DNA of 36,599 nucleotides from Rhodococcus sp. EPR-157 (lineage in GTDB: Bacteria > Actinomycetota > Actinomycetes > Mycobacteriales > Mycobacteriaceae): contig NZ_LVCV01000200.1 of NCBI RefSeq assembly GCF_001647195.1, positions 1-36,599 of the forward strand. Direction: 5' to 3'. Below, piece after piece: positions 21,898-30,390 of the stretch. The translations under genes and the position numbers were made by a program. The notes beneath the pieces are model-generated. The model was not told the origin of the DNA, searched no databases, and saw only the letters and a program-made list of their open reading frames with translations. Positions within the stretch are counted from its first letter, which is position 1. Each line of letters starts with the position of its first letter.

Positions 21898-22521
21898 ATG
21901 GATCGAGGAGGCGACGAGCCCAACGCTTCGGTCGACGGCCGCGCCGCCCGCTGGGCACACCGTCGACCGGAATTGGTGGCCGCCGCCACCCACTACGTCC
22001 TCGACCATGGCGTCTCGGATCTCACGCTGCGGCCTCTGGCCTCAGCGATGGGGGTGACCATCGCGACGGTGGTACGTCAGTTCAGGTCGAAGGAAGCGCT
22101 CGTCGAGGAGATCACCCGCGCCATCAACGAGGACCTGCTCGCCACCCTCCGCGAAGACCCCGAGCTCGTAGGTCTAACTCCATTGGAGACGCTCCGCACC
22201 CTGTGGCGGCGATGGTTGGACCCTGCGCAGAGTCGGCAGTTCCGAATGATGTTCGAGCTGTTCGGCTTGGCCTCGCATCACCCCGAGCAGTATCGGTGGT
22301 TCACCGACTCGATCGTCACCGACTGGCTGCCGCAGATCGAGGCCCCTTTGATCGGCGACGGAGTCGATCCCTCTGTTGCACGCCACGCAGCCACCCTGGT
22401 GTTGGCGGTTCTCAGAGGACTGCACCTCGACCTCGTAGCGACGGGCGACGTCGACCGCGTCGATGCCGCGTTCGAGCTGGCCGTGGCAACGCTCGCCCCC
22501 GCGTTCACACCAACGCGGTGA
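21898..22521 (+). CDS. TetR family transcriptional regulator
   Basis: The 207-residue protein has a TetR DNA-binding domain (RRPELVAAATHYVLDHGVSD, LTLRPLASAMGVTIATVVRQ, FRSKEALVEE; about residues 20-68) and a C-terminal ligand domain with a Trp/Phe-rich helix (FRMMFELFGLASHHPEQYRW). Recognition helix VTIATVVRQF differs from the common GTLYRHF. It is divergent from the alpha/beta hydrolase, with a long palindrome between. Its stop overlaps a GTG of a 44-codon frame as GTGA, so a short downstream partner may be cotranslated. Confidence 0.92.
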   Translation: MDRGGDEPNASVDGRAARWAHRRPELVAAATHYVLDHGVSDLTLRPLASAMGVTIATVVRQFRSKEALVEEITRAINEDLLATLREDPELVGLTPLETLRTLWRRWLDPAQSRQFRMMFELFGLASHHPEQYRWFTDSIVTDWLPQIEAPLIGDGVDPSVARHAATLVLAVLRGLHLDLVATGDVDRVDAAFELAVATLAPAFTPTR

Positions 22522-22652
22522 CCGACTTTCACTACTGGCCAGAACTGCGTCCGATGCCTCAACTACCGGTCGATGCAGGTCTCTGGAACGCCTGTCGCGA
22601 GGCGGCCCGATCTCGAACCGAGTTGTGGGACTTCACCGTCCGTCCCCAGTGA
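22518..22652 (+). CDS. Short ORF (44 residues) coupled to TetR stop
   Basis: GTG of this frame overlaps the TetR stop (GTGA). It encodes TDFHYWPELRPMPQLPVDAG, LWNACREAARSRTELWDFTV and ends in TGA. It has no membrane helix and no family I recognise. The overlap is the main support; it could equally be the first codons of a gene truncated by the rearranged YunG-like region that follows. Confidence 0.4.
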   Translation: MTDFHYWPELRPMPQLPVDAGLWNACREAARSRTELWDFTVRPQ

Positions 22653-22742
22653 CGTAGAACGCGGTGGTGGCCTCGACCGCCGCCGCGACGTGGCCCGGTT
22701 CACCGCCGCCGGCCAGATGGGCCTCGCCACACCCGAGCGAGA

Positions 22743-23119
22743 CTATGGGATCTTCGCGGCGACGCGGTTCGCGAGGAGGGCGTACTCGCGATCCAGCCGA
22801 GTCGCCCCAGTTGGGCGGGGGATGACAACGCGGCCCGTCACCTTTTCATCCGATGAGAATTGGCCGCGGGTCAGATCGATATCCGTTCCGTCTGGCAATC
22901 GGTTCCACCAGTGGTAGTCACTTGCACGCCACCGACGTGTACCTCGCCGCGAACGAGTTCGCCGCCGAAGTAGTCGTGGACAACGATTGCGGTCGTGGCG
23001 CACTGTCCGCGCGACGGGTTCGCCTCTGTCCAGGAGCTGACGTTTTCGGGTGCGCAGGTGTCCGGGCCCCAAGACTCGTGAAGCGCCGCAGTCAACTGTG
23101 TGAGGGAGACGCGACGCAT
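22743..23119 (-). pseudogene. YunG-like protein gene with one-base frameshift
   Basis: The first frame (from 23119) reads LTQLTAALHESWGPDTCAPE, then SWTEANPSRGQCATTAIVVH and FGGELVRGEVHVGGVQ. After about 22925 the family continues in the next frame: DYHWWNRLPDGTDIDLTRGQ F, then TGRVVIPRPTGATRLDREYA and the end at 22743. The pieces join exactly if one base is restored, so a single-base deletion (or a sequencing error) breaks a gene of about 125 codons. The pattern WxxANPSxGQCxxTAxVVxDxFGG...YWNRLPDGxxxDLT is that of YunG-family proteins, of unknown function. Its tail is shared with the chimeric ORF at 17563. Confidence 0.75.
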
Positions 23120-23213
23120 CGCCGCAGACTACATGCGTACTCCGTCACGATCTTCGGCAATCGAACGCTGCTAGTCACTTCCGAACGTGGGCCAGTCCAG
23201 CCCACGAACAGAG

Positions 23214-23480
23214 TCAGGCAGCGAGCGACTCGGACCAGTTCTCGGAACCCCGGAGGATCGCGCGCCACCGCTGACGGTTCGCAACGAGTGCCTCGGACTC
23301 GTCGGTGGCACTTGCAGTTCTTGCCAAAATTTGGAGTGCATGGGCGGCGGGGATCAACCCGACCTTATCGCGGTACGAGAGAGCGTCGAGCTCTGTGCGA
23401 GCACGCTCCGGTGAGTACCCGCAGAGCCGAACGAGGGTACGGACCTCGTCATCGATCTGGTTGTACTGAGCATCGGACAT
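23214..23480 (-). CDS. Hypothetical protein, 88 residues
   Basis: A start with AGAGGTG seven bases upstream opens a soluble, mostly helical protein (SDAQYNQIDDEVRTLVRLCG, then YSPERARTELDALSYRDKVG, LIPAAHALQILARTA). I know no family. Its middle part recurs as the first half of the chimeric ORF at 17563-17769, showing that this gene and the YunG-like gene downstream once existed as a duplicated pair. It is on the same strand as the YunG-like gene, 94 bases ahead. Confidence 0.6.
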   Translation of the reverse strand: MSDAQYNQIDDEVRTLVRLCGYSPERARTELDALSYRDKVGLIPAAHALQILARTASATDESEALVANRQRWRAILRGSENWSESLAA

Positions 23481-23848
23481 GGTGTCACCTCTTTCGGTCG
23501 GGAAAGACTATTTTCTGACGCGGGGCGATGGATGTCCACTGTTTTGATCGCGATGATTCTTACCCGACAAACGTGTCGTTCGCATGAACTACATCGAAAA
23601 AGAAGAACGACGCTTGGTTCATCAGGTGTTTGTGTTCCGTTGGCCCGGCAGCGATCTCGCGGCAAGTGTCGAGGTTTGTGAGTTCGAACAGGACGCCGCA
23701 GGAAGCAGAGTAGGGCGCGCGGTCGGTTGGTCCTTCCGACTATCATGTGCATGCGAGGGCAGGCCGTCGACGCCGACGCACCGAACCTTACTTCTGCACA
23801 ACCACTCGGATTCTCTAGTTCGGGTTCACACGGGGGATGACAAGCAAT
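23481..23848. other. Intergenic region before the polysaccharide cluster
   Basis: The 368 bases between the divergent hypothetical gene and ugd contain no recognised gene. A plus-strand frame from an ATG at 23584 stays open into ugd but has no ribosome site and becomes a shadow of that gene. The cluster's first promoter should lie here. Confidence 0.35.
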
Positions 23849-25168
23849 ATGCGGATCACAGTGTTCGGGACCGGCTATCTCGGAGCGACTCATGCGGCCT
23901 GCATGGCCGAGTTGGGCCACGAGGTGCTGGGCGTCGACGTCGACCCGGCCAAGATTGCCAAGCTCGAAGCAGGTGAGGTCCCGTTCTACGAGCCTGGGCT
24001 CGAAGAGGTCCTTCAGCGCAACATCGCGGCGGGACGACTCCGGTTCACTGCTTCGTATGAAGAGGCTGTTGAGTTCGCAGACGTCCACTTCCTCGGCGTG
24101 GGTACACCGCAGAAGAAGGGCGAATTCGCGGCCGACATGATCTACGTCGACTCCGTTATTGAGACCCTTGCCCCATTGCTTACCAAGCCGGCCGTCGTCT
24201 TCGGCAAGTCAACAGTCCCCGTCGGTACCGCCGCCCGTTTGGGTGCGCTTGCTCGCGAGCTCGCGCCCGCAGGTGACGACGTCGAGATCGCATGGAACCC
24301 GGAATTCCTGCGCGAGGGGTTTGCCGTCCAGGACACCCTGCATCCCGACAGACTGGTTCTGGGGGTGGATCGCGACAGGCCAGGTCGCGCGGAAGCGCTC
24401 GCCCGCGAGGTCTACGCGCAGCTCCTCGACGAGAACATCCCGTTCCTAGTGACCGATCTGGCGACAGCTGAGCTGGTCAAGGCTTCCGCCAACGCGTTCC
24501 TGGCCACCAAGATCTCGTTCATCAACGCGATCGCTGAGGTCTGTGAAGCCTCCGGCGCGGACGTGAAGATCCTGGCCGATGCGATCGGTCACGACGACCG
24601 TATCGGTCGAAAGTTCTTGAACGCAGGTATCGGGTTCGGTGGTGGTTGCCTCCCCAAGGACATCCGTGCGTTCATGGCCCGTGCGGGCGAGCTAGGCGCT
24701 GACCAGGCATTGACGTTCCTTCGTGAGGTCGACAACATCAATATGCGTCGGCGTACCCGCATGGTGGAGCTGGCCAGGGAAGCGTGCGGGTCCCTCCTCG
24801 GTGCTCGTGTCGGCGTCCTGGGTGCTGCGTTCAAGCCCGACTCTGACGACGTCCGAGACTCGCCTGCCCTCAACGTCGCTGGTCAGATCCAGCTTCAGGG
24901 CGCCGCTGTGAATGTCTACGACCCCAAAGCGATGGACAACTCGCGGGCGCTCTTCCCGACGCTTGGCTACAGTGCCTCGGCGCTCGATGCGTGCGAGGGC
25001 GCCGACGTCGTCTTGGTGCTCACCGAGTGGAAAGAGTTCAAGGCGCTGAAGCCTGCCGATTTCGATGGGGTGGTTCGGGCGAAAACCTTGATCGACGGCC
25101 GTAACTGTCTCGACCCGGAGGAATGGCGGGCAGCTGGCTGGACCTACCGCGGGCTTGGGCGACCGTAG
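23849..25168 (+). CDS. ugd: UDP-glucose/GDP-mannose dehydrogenase family (UDP-glucose 6-dehydrogenase)
   Basis: The 439-residue enzyme has the N-terminal NAD fold (MRITVFGTGYLGATHAACMA, GxGYLG at residues 7-12, VDVDPAKI), the family's FYEPGLEEVL and STVPVGTA, the NPEFLREGFAV substrate loop, and the catalytic Cys in FGGGCLPKD (Cys about residue 267). The C-terminal UDP-binding domain follows (LGAAFKPDSDDVRDSPAL). It oxidises UDP-glucose (or a related sugar nucleotide) twice with NAD to the uronic acid, supplying glucuronate-type donors. ATG at 23849 fits the family start; an ATG four codons earlier, right after GGGGG, is possible. It is the first gene of the polysaccharide cluster, separated from the next gene by a 595-base gap. 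Confidence 0.92.
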   Translation: MRITVFGTGYLGATHAACMAELGHEVLGVDVDPAKIAKLEAGEVPFYEPGLEEVLQRNIAAGRLRFTASYEEAVEFADVHFLGVGTPQKKGEFAADMIYVDSVIETLAPLLTKPAVVFGKSTVPVGTAARLGALARELAPAGDDVEIAWNPEFLREGFAVQDTLHPDRLVLGVDRDRPGRAEALAREVYAQLLDENIPFLVTDLATAELVKASANAFLATKISFINAIAEVCEASGADVKILADAIGHDDRIGRKFLNAGIGFGGGCLPKDIRAFMARAGELGADQALTFLREVDNINMRRRTRMVELAREACGSLLGARVGVLGAAFKPDSDDVRDSPALNVAGQIQLQGAAVNVYDPKAMDNSRALFPTLGYSASALDACEGADVVLVLTEWKEFKALKPADFDGVVRAKTLIDGRNCLDPEEWRAAGWTYRGLGRP

Positions 25169-25280
25169 CCATCCCTGGAGACTGACTTCGTCTACCTCTC
25201 GGGACGAAAAATTGGGGTCATTCGATTGACCTACAGATTCCTTGCAGCACGTTTGTGTAGTCATACCGAACCGGGCACAA

Positions 25281-25300
25281 TCACCGGTTGCTACCGGTGA
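25281..25300. promoter_or_regulatory. 8-bp perfect hairpin
   Basis: TCACCGGT and ACCGGTGA are perfect inverted copies with a four-base loop, 113 bases after the ugd stop. It may terminate the ugd transcript, though no T-run follows, or be an operator for the next operon. Confidence 0.4.
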
Positions 25301-25455
25301 ATCATCCACGGGATTGCTTCGTCTGAATTCCTCCTTCTGATAAGAGAACCAATCGTGCATTAATGTTTCGCCTGTGTTACTTCGCCGGTGGAGTGGAAAC
25401 TGTTGTGATTTGAACTCAGAGATCGTCTGTAGCGCAGTGAGATTCGACAAGAAGT

Positions 25456-25476
25456 CGAGGTCGACTCGATACCTCG
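25456..25476. promoter_or_regulatory. Inverted repeat in operon leader
   Basis: CGAGGT and ACCTCG flank nine bases, forming a weak hairpin or a protein-binding site about 290 bases before the transferase start. Confidence 0.25.
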
Positions 25477-25763
25477 GTAACAAATGTTGACTGATTGTCG
25501 ATTCATTCTGTGCCGGAAGTTCTCACGCGCAAACCCCGCGGGTCGATCGTGAGTGTGGTAAACAAACTGGGTCGGTGTAATCATTTTGTGATGTGACCCA
25601 CTCAGCGAGTCGCTTTACAGATAGCGTGCGAAAATTTGAATGCTTGAGCAGCGCGACAGAGTTACAACCGGTCCTCATGTCAGTGACGACGTGTCGTGAC
25701 CACAGTTCATGTACCAAAGGCAGTCGGCACAAGCTGCAAGGCAGAAGTGAGGAGGGGGGGTCG

Positions 25764-27281
25764 GTGGCAACAATCGGAACGGTGCAGCAGACTCCACGCG
25801 GGGGTGCTACTGACAAGGCCCAGAAGCCCGTGGAGAGAGTCAACCATCTGACGTCGAGACGGGTGTGGGAGCGCCAGTACGTCGACAGGCTCAGAGTCAC
25901 CGACGTGGCGGTCGTGATCGCAGCGGTGGCGACCGCTCAACTCATTCGGTTCGGTGAACTACAGGTTGAGGGCGCGAAAGCGCTCGCAAGCTACACAGGT
26001 GTCTCGGTCGGACTAGCAGCGCTATGGATCGCCTTTCTCGCAATCTTTCGAACACGCTCTCCCCGCGTCATCGGCAACGGGGCTGAAGAGTATCGCCGGA
26101 TCGTTTCCGCTACGTTCCGCCTTTTCGGAGTCATCGCAATTCTCTCCCTGTTATTGAAGATAGACATCGCGAGGCTCTATCTCGCTATTGCCCTTCCTGT
26201 TGGGCTGCTCGGGCTGCTGGTCAGTCGGTGGCTGTGGCGGAAGGGTGTCTCCAAGCAGCGCAGCAAAGGGAAGTACCAAACGGCTGTGTTGATCGTGGGC
26301 AGCCGCAAGGCCGCGGTATCGATGGCCAAGCAGTTCGAGCGATCACCGGGCGCCGGGTACAGCGTGGTGGGGATGTGCCTGCCTGGATACGAGCCGGAGC
26401 GCGACGCAATCTTTCTGGATGGCTACGAGATTCCTGTCCTGGGCGACGAGTACAGCGTTGTCGAAGCTATCGAGACCTCAGGGGCCGATACGGTCGCAGT
26501 GACCGCGACCGAACATCTAGGTACCAAGGGCATTCGCAAGATGGTGTGGGACCTCGAGAAGAAGAACGTCGACCTTGTAGTCGCACCTGGCGTCGTCGAT
26601 GTCGCAGGACCCCGCCTGGTCATGCGCCCAGTCGCTGGCTTTCCATTGATCCATGTCGAGAAGCCTCAGTACAACGGTGCAACGCGCTTCAGCAAGACCG
26701 CATTCGACTTCCTCTTCGCTACTGCAGTCCTTCTCGTGATCGCACCGATTCTCTTGATTGCAGCGGTCGCGGTGAAGGCTACTAGCCGCGGACCGATCTT
26801 CTACAGGTCGGAGCGAATGGGCATCGACGGCAAGCCCTTCCCGATGATCAAGTTTCGCAGCATGGTTCAGGACGCCGATCAAAAGGTGGACTCTCTTCTT
26901 GCTCAGAACGAGAGCGAGGGCGGTGTCTTGTTCAAGATGCGTGACGATCCGCGAGTCACCAAGGTCGGGAAGTTCATGCGGCGTTTCAGCATCGACGAGC
27001 TACCCCAATTCATAAACGTGCTCAGACGGGAAATGAGCGTAGTCGGACCGAGGCCGCCTCTTCGCCGTGAAGTTGAGACATACGATGGTGACGTTCGCCG
27101 TCGGCTGTTGGTCAAGCCTGGCATCACCGGCTTGTGGCAGGTCAGCGGTAGGTCGGATCTGTCCTGGGAAGAAACAGTGCGGCTTGATCTTTCGTACGTG
27201 GAGAACTGGTCGATGGTCGGCGACCTGCTGATCATCGCGAAGACGGTGAAGGCAGTTGCGGTTAGCGACGGCGCTTACTAG
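25764..27281 (+). CDS. Exopolysaccharide biosynthesis polyprenyl glycosylphosphotransferase
   Basis: The 505-residue protein has the WbaP/ExoY-like layout: N-terminal membrane helices (about residues 40-155), a CoA-binding-like cytosolic domain (YQTAVLIVGSRKAAVSMAKQ from about 173) and a C-terminal bacterial sugar transferase domain from about residue 309, with one membrane segment, then GPIFYRSERMGIDGKPFPMI, KFRSM, DELPQFINVLRREMSVVGPR and PGITGLWQVSGRSD. It transfers a sugar-1-phosphate from a nucleotide sugar to undecaprenyl (or decaprenyl) phosphate, starting each repeat unit at the membrane. GTG at 25764 follows GAGGAGGGG; the upstream frame is not family-like. It is the initiating enzyme for the genes downstream. 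Confidence 0.93.
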   Translation: MATIGTVQQTPRGGATDKAQKPVERVNHLTSRRVWERQYVDRLRVTDVAVVIAAVATAQLIRFGELQVEGAKALASYTGVSVGLAALWIAFLAIFRTRSPRVIGNGAEEYRRIVSATFRLFGVIAILSLLLKIDIARLYLAIALPVGLLGLLVSRWLWRKGVSKQRSKGKYQTAVLIVGSRKAAVSMAKQFERSPGAGYSVVGMCLPGYEPERDAIFLDGYEIPVLGDEYSVVEAIETSGADTVAVTATEHLGTKGIRKMVWDLEKKNVDLVVAPGVVDVAGPRLVMRPVAGFPLIHVEKPQYNGATRFSKTAFDFLFATAVLLVIAPILLIAAVAVKATSRGPIFYRSERMGIDGKPFPMIKFRSMVQDADQKVDSLLAQNESEGGVLFKMRDDPRVTKVGKFMRRFSIDELPQFINVLRREMSVVGPRPPLRREVETYDGDVRRRLLVKPGITGLWQVSGRSDLSWEETVRLDLSYVENWSMVGDLLIIAKTVKAVAVSDGAY

Positions 27282-27332
27282 CGAACTCTTGCGCACCGTT
27301 GGCGAAAGTACTTGATTGAGAGGACACCTGTT

Positions 27333-28451
27333 GTGGGCAGGTCAGTTGCAATTCTAGGAACAAGGGGATATCCGAGCTACTACGGCGGATTCGAGACATT
27401 GGTTCGACGCCTTGCCCCATCTCTAGCCGATGACGGGTGGGACGTCACGGTGTACGGACGCGCCGACGCGATCAAAGACGACGATCCGACAGTAGACCCC
27501 AGAGTCAAGTCCAAAACATCCTACGGCCTCGACACCCGATCGATAAGTACGCTCTCCTTCGGACTCAGTTCTACCATCGATGTGGTACGAAGTAAGCCGG
27601 ACGTCGCTCTTGTCATGAATGTCGCCAACGGTTATTGGCTTCCAGCACTACGGGCCAGATCGATTCCGACGGTTGTCAACGTAGATGGGATCGAATGGGA
27701 ACGGGACAAGTGGGGTCGTGTCGCAAAGTCAGTATTTCGCGGCGGAGCCGCGATGACTGGCAAATACGCAGACCACATTGTTTGCGACTCGATCGAAATT
27801 GAAAGACGATGGCAGTCTCAGTTCAGAAGGTCCGGGATATTTATTCCCTACGGTGGCGATGCTCCTGAGCAGCTACCCCTGGTGAAGCCATTCGAACGCA
27901 GGAAATACGTTCTTTTGGTTGCTCGGTTCGTGCCGGAAAATTCAATCAACGAATTCATCGAAGCGGCGGAAAGAATATCAGCGAGTCATGTTGTCGTCAT
28001 TGTAGGGTCGTCAGGGTACGGTGGTGAGATAGAGGATCGAGTAAGGTCGCTCGCCGATCGCGCTCACCGGGTCCATTGGCTCGGACATCTGAGCGACGAC
28101 CGAAAGCTCTTCTCTCTCTGGCAAAACGCCGGCGCGTATTTCCATGGCCACAGTGTAGGTGGAACCAATCCGGCGCTCGTGCAAGCTATGGCCTGCGGCG
28201 CACCAATTGTCGCGCGCGATACCGTTTACAATCGGGAAGTGTTGGGCAGCTCGGGAGTGTTCACAACACCAACTAGCGAAGATATCTTTCAGACTACTAC
28301 TTCTCTGCTAAAAGACGCTGAACTAATGGAAAGTCTGAGTTGCGCTGCAGCAGCACGAGCTGCGAGTGACTACAGCTGGAAGGATGTCTGCGACCGTTAC
28401 GCGAAGGCCCTCTCAGAAGCACTTCAACCCGTGGGGCGAGCAAAAGCATGA
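27333..28451 (+). CDS. Glycosyltransferase with DUF1972 N-terminus (GT4 type)
   Basis: The 372-residue protein starts with SVAILGTRGYPSYYGGFETL, the DUF1972 signature seen in rhamnosyl- and related transferases (Cps2T/WchF-like) that add the second sugar to the lipid-linked primer. The C-terminal GT4 part has LLVARFVPENSINEFIEAAE and the donor-binding HGHSVGGTNPALVQAMACGA, in which EAMA is replaced by QAMA. A nucleotide sugar such as dTDP-rhamnose is a plausible but unproven donor. GTG at 27333 with GAGAGG nine bases upstream is chosen over a TTG at 27312. It comes 51 bases after the transferase gene, in the same operon. Confidence 0.88.
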   Translation: MGRSVAILGTRGYPSYYGGFETLVRRLAPSLADDGWDVTVYGRADAIKDDDPTVDPRVKSKTSYGLDTRSISTLSFGLSSTIDVVRSKPDVALVMNVANGYWLPALRARSIPTVVNVDGIEWERDKWGRVAKSVFRGGAAMTGKYADHIVCDSIEIERRWQSQFRRSGIFIPYGGDAPEQLPLVKPFERRKYVLLVARFVPENSINEFIEAAERISASHVVVIVGSSGYGGEIEDRVRSLADRAHRVHWLGHLSDDRKLFSLWQNAGAYFHGHSVGGTNPALVQAMACGAPIVARDTVYNREVLGSSGVFTTPTSEDIFQTTTSLLKDAELMESLSCAAAARAASDYSWKDVCDRYAKALSEALQPVGRAKA

Positions 28452-28508
28452 TGAAAATGCCACACTCACCGGTTTGGATAATACACGCGGGACGATCCGA
28501 GGCTACCC

Positions 28509-29612
28509 GTGTCTACTGACCCTAGGCTGCGCATTTTGTTGGATGGGTACTGGTGGGAGGATGGCCCCCCGTCCGGAAAGATGGTCTTAAGAGAAATAGT
28601 TAAAGCATGGCAAAGCGAATTCCCACGCGACGAGTTGGGGCTCCTCGTACCGTCCGCAGCTGGTATCGAGGTAACAGTCCCCGATGAAGTGGAGATATTT
28701 CGGACACCATTTCGGTTGCACCCAATCAACAACTTCGCCTTGCTACCGCTTATAGCGAGGCAACACAAATTTGACGTTATGTTGTCGCAAAACTTCGCAG
28801 CGCCGGGTAGACGATCGTTTGTCTATGTTCACGATGCAATCTTCAAGACAAATCCTGAATGGTTTACCCGACGCGAGCGAGCATACTTATCCGCCATATT
28901 TCCCAGTCTCAAACTCTGTAGCACCATATTTACCTCGTCTACTACTGAGCGCAGGCGGATTACCCGATTCTCAGGGAGAGCCCCCGGCGATGTAATCCCG
29001 ACTGGGTTAGCTGCTCCAAGCTCACTGTTCGATAGTTCAGTCAGACCCGATGTAGACCTGACCTCCAACAAGTTTATCTTGTCAGTCGGTCGACTAAATG
29101 TGAGAAAAAACCTCAAAAGGACGATTGAGGCTGCGGTGCAATCGACTGCTCTGTCGGCAGACTTCCCACTAGTCATTGTGGGCGAAAAATCAGGCAGGTT
29201 TGCTGAGCTCGGGTCCGAGATACAGGCCGCTGTCGAATCGGGCAAAGTCATCTTCATGGGGCATGTGGCTGACGAAAACCTACGATGGCTATACGGCAAC
29301 TGCGCACTATTCTGTTACCTTTCTCTGGACGAAGGGTTTGGTCTTCCGCCAATCGAAGCTTCGATGTTGGGCGCTGCAGTGTTGGTTAGCGATATCAACA
29401 TATTCCACGAAGTTCTAGGAGATAGCGCTGATTACGTTGAACCACATTCAACGGATCTGATAGCTGCGGCCATTGTCCGGATCATTAAAGAGGGCAAGGG
29501 TCGACGCCCAGAAATTGCTGGTAAATCCTGGGGATCGGTAGTGCGCACAATGCGAACTGTGATTATCCAGGATTCACTCCAATCTTCGGAGATTAGGAGC
29601 AGTCTTGCTTAG
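28509..29612 (+). CDS. Glycosyltransferase, GT4 family
   Basis: The 367-residue protein is a GT-B transferase: N-terminal acceptor domain (RILLDGYWWEDGPPSGKMVL, VYVHDAIFKTNPEWFTRRER) and C-terminal donor domain with FILSVGRLNVRKNLKRTIEA and the E-x7-E type site YLSLDEGFGLPPIEASMLGA. These features place it with mannosyl-/rhamnosyl-like transferases of GT4. The donor is unknown. GTG at 28509 has only a weak AGG upstream. G+C is visibly lower than in the flanking chromosome from about here on. It overlaps the acyltransferase gene by eight bases. Confidence 0.87.
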   Translation: MSTDPRLRILLDGYWWEDGPPSGKMVLREIVKAWQSEFPRDELGLLVPSAAGIEVTVPDEVEIFRTPFRLHPINNFALLPLIARQHKFDVMLSQNFAAPGRRSFVYVHDAIFKTNPEWFTRRERAYLSAIFPSLKLCSTIFTSSTTERRRITRFSGRAPGDVIPTGLAAPSSLFDSSVRPDVDLTSNKFILSVGRLNVRKNLKRTIEAAVQSTALSADFPLVIVGEKSGRFAELGSEIQAAVESGKVIFMGHVADENLRWLYGNCALFCYLSLDEGFGLPPIEASMLGAAVLVSDINIFHEVLGDSADYVEPHSTDLIAAAIVRIIKEGKGRRPEIAGKSWGSVVRTMRTVIIQDSLQSSEIRSSLA

Positions 29613-30306
29613 AAACATCATAAATAATCTATATAGCCGCGCACGAGGACTAGACGCAGCCGTCGACTCCAACGTCAGCAACGGATATCTAGCGCGAGAG
29701 GTCGGCGGCAAGATTACACAGAAGATCCGATCTGTTCGCAGAGGTTTCCCTGCTGCATACATTGGACCGCAAGTCCGGATCCGAGGAGGAGCTCAGCTCA
29801 AATTGGGGAAAAGCGTTGTTCTCGCGCACGGAGTGCTAATCAACGCTTTGTCGCTGGAGGGTGTAAGAATCGGCGCACGTTCCACAATAGATGAATACGC
29901 CGTCTTGAGAGGAAGTGGAGTAATTAGAAACATAGGTGTCGGTATAAGCGTTGGAAGCCGGACCGCGATTGGGGCGCGAAACATCATTTTAGGCCAGGGC
30001 GGGGTGTACATAGGGAACGACTGCCTGCTCGGGCCGAATGTGACTATTGTCTCTGAAAATCACAATATTTCCGATCCTGAGACGCCGATTAGAGCGCAAG
30101 GCGAAACGCGAGCATCTATACACATCGATGACGACGTGTGGATTGGCGCGGGTGCGACGATACTGGCTGGTGCGAAGCTCGGAAAGGGTGTTGTGGTGGC
30201 TGCCGGAGCTGTCGTACGGGGCAACATAGACGAGATGACAATTGTCGGTGGCGTTCCAGCTAAATTGATTGGATCGCGACGTGCATCGGATGCCCCCGTC
30301 GCCTGA
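29605..30306 (+). CDS. Hexapeptide-repeat acyltransferase (left-handed beta-helix)
   Basis: The 233-residue protein has hexapeptide repeats throughout residues 50-215, ending with the typical DDVWIGAGATILAGAKLGKG, VVVAAGAVVRGNIDEMTIVG and GVPAKLIG. A SENHNISDP loop supplies the His that usually acts as catalytic base. This is the WcaF/NodL/maltose-acetyltransferase group, most likely O-acetylating a sugar of the repeat unit using acetyl-CoA. The start is TTG at 29605 inside the end of the previous gene, with AGGAG six bases upstream; no ATG lies near the family start. The N-terminal 45 residues are helical and basic. Confidence 0.87.
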   Translation: MLRNIINNLYSRARGLDAAVDSNVSNGYLAREVGGKITQKIRSVRRGFPAAYIGPQVRIRGGAQLKLGKSVVLAHGVLINALSLEGVRIGARSTIDEYAVLRGSGVIRNIGVGISVGSRTAIGARNIILGQGGVYIGNDCLLGPNVTIVSENHNISDPETPIRAQGETRASIHIDDDVWIGAGATILAGAKLGKGVVVAAGAVVRGNIDEMTIVGGVPAKLIGSRRASDAPVA

Positions 30307-30390
30307 GCAGACCATAATCCTGAAGGCGCTTGCACAAGTCGCGCATTCTAGGAATGCTTGAGCAGTAACTATGACAGGCTGGAGCTCCTG

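Larger units (their letters stand above)
25169..25763. other. Long AT-richer leader of the polysaccharide operon
   Basis: This 595-base gap holds no convincing gene; an open frame from 25593 runs into the transferase gene, but its first 57 codons have no family resemblance. Two hairpin elements (25281-25300 and 25456-25476) are present. G+C is lower than in the flanks. A promoter and a regulatory leader for the following operon are the likely content. Confidence 0.5.

Noticed and set aside
23584-23976. 130-codon plus-strand frame in front of ugd
   Set aside because: No ribosome site at its ATG, and the second half is an out-of-frame shadow of ugd.
23354-24088. 244-codon minus-strand frame before and inside ugd
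   Set aside because: Overlaps ugd antisense and the 88-residue gene in another frame; no family resemblance.
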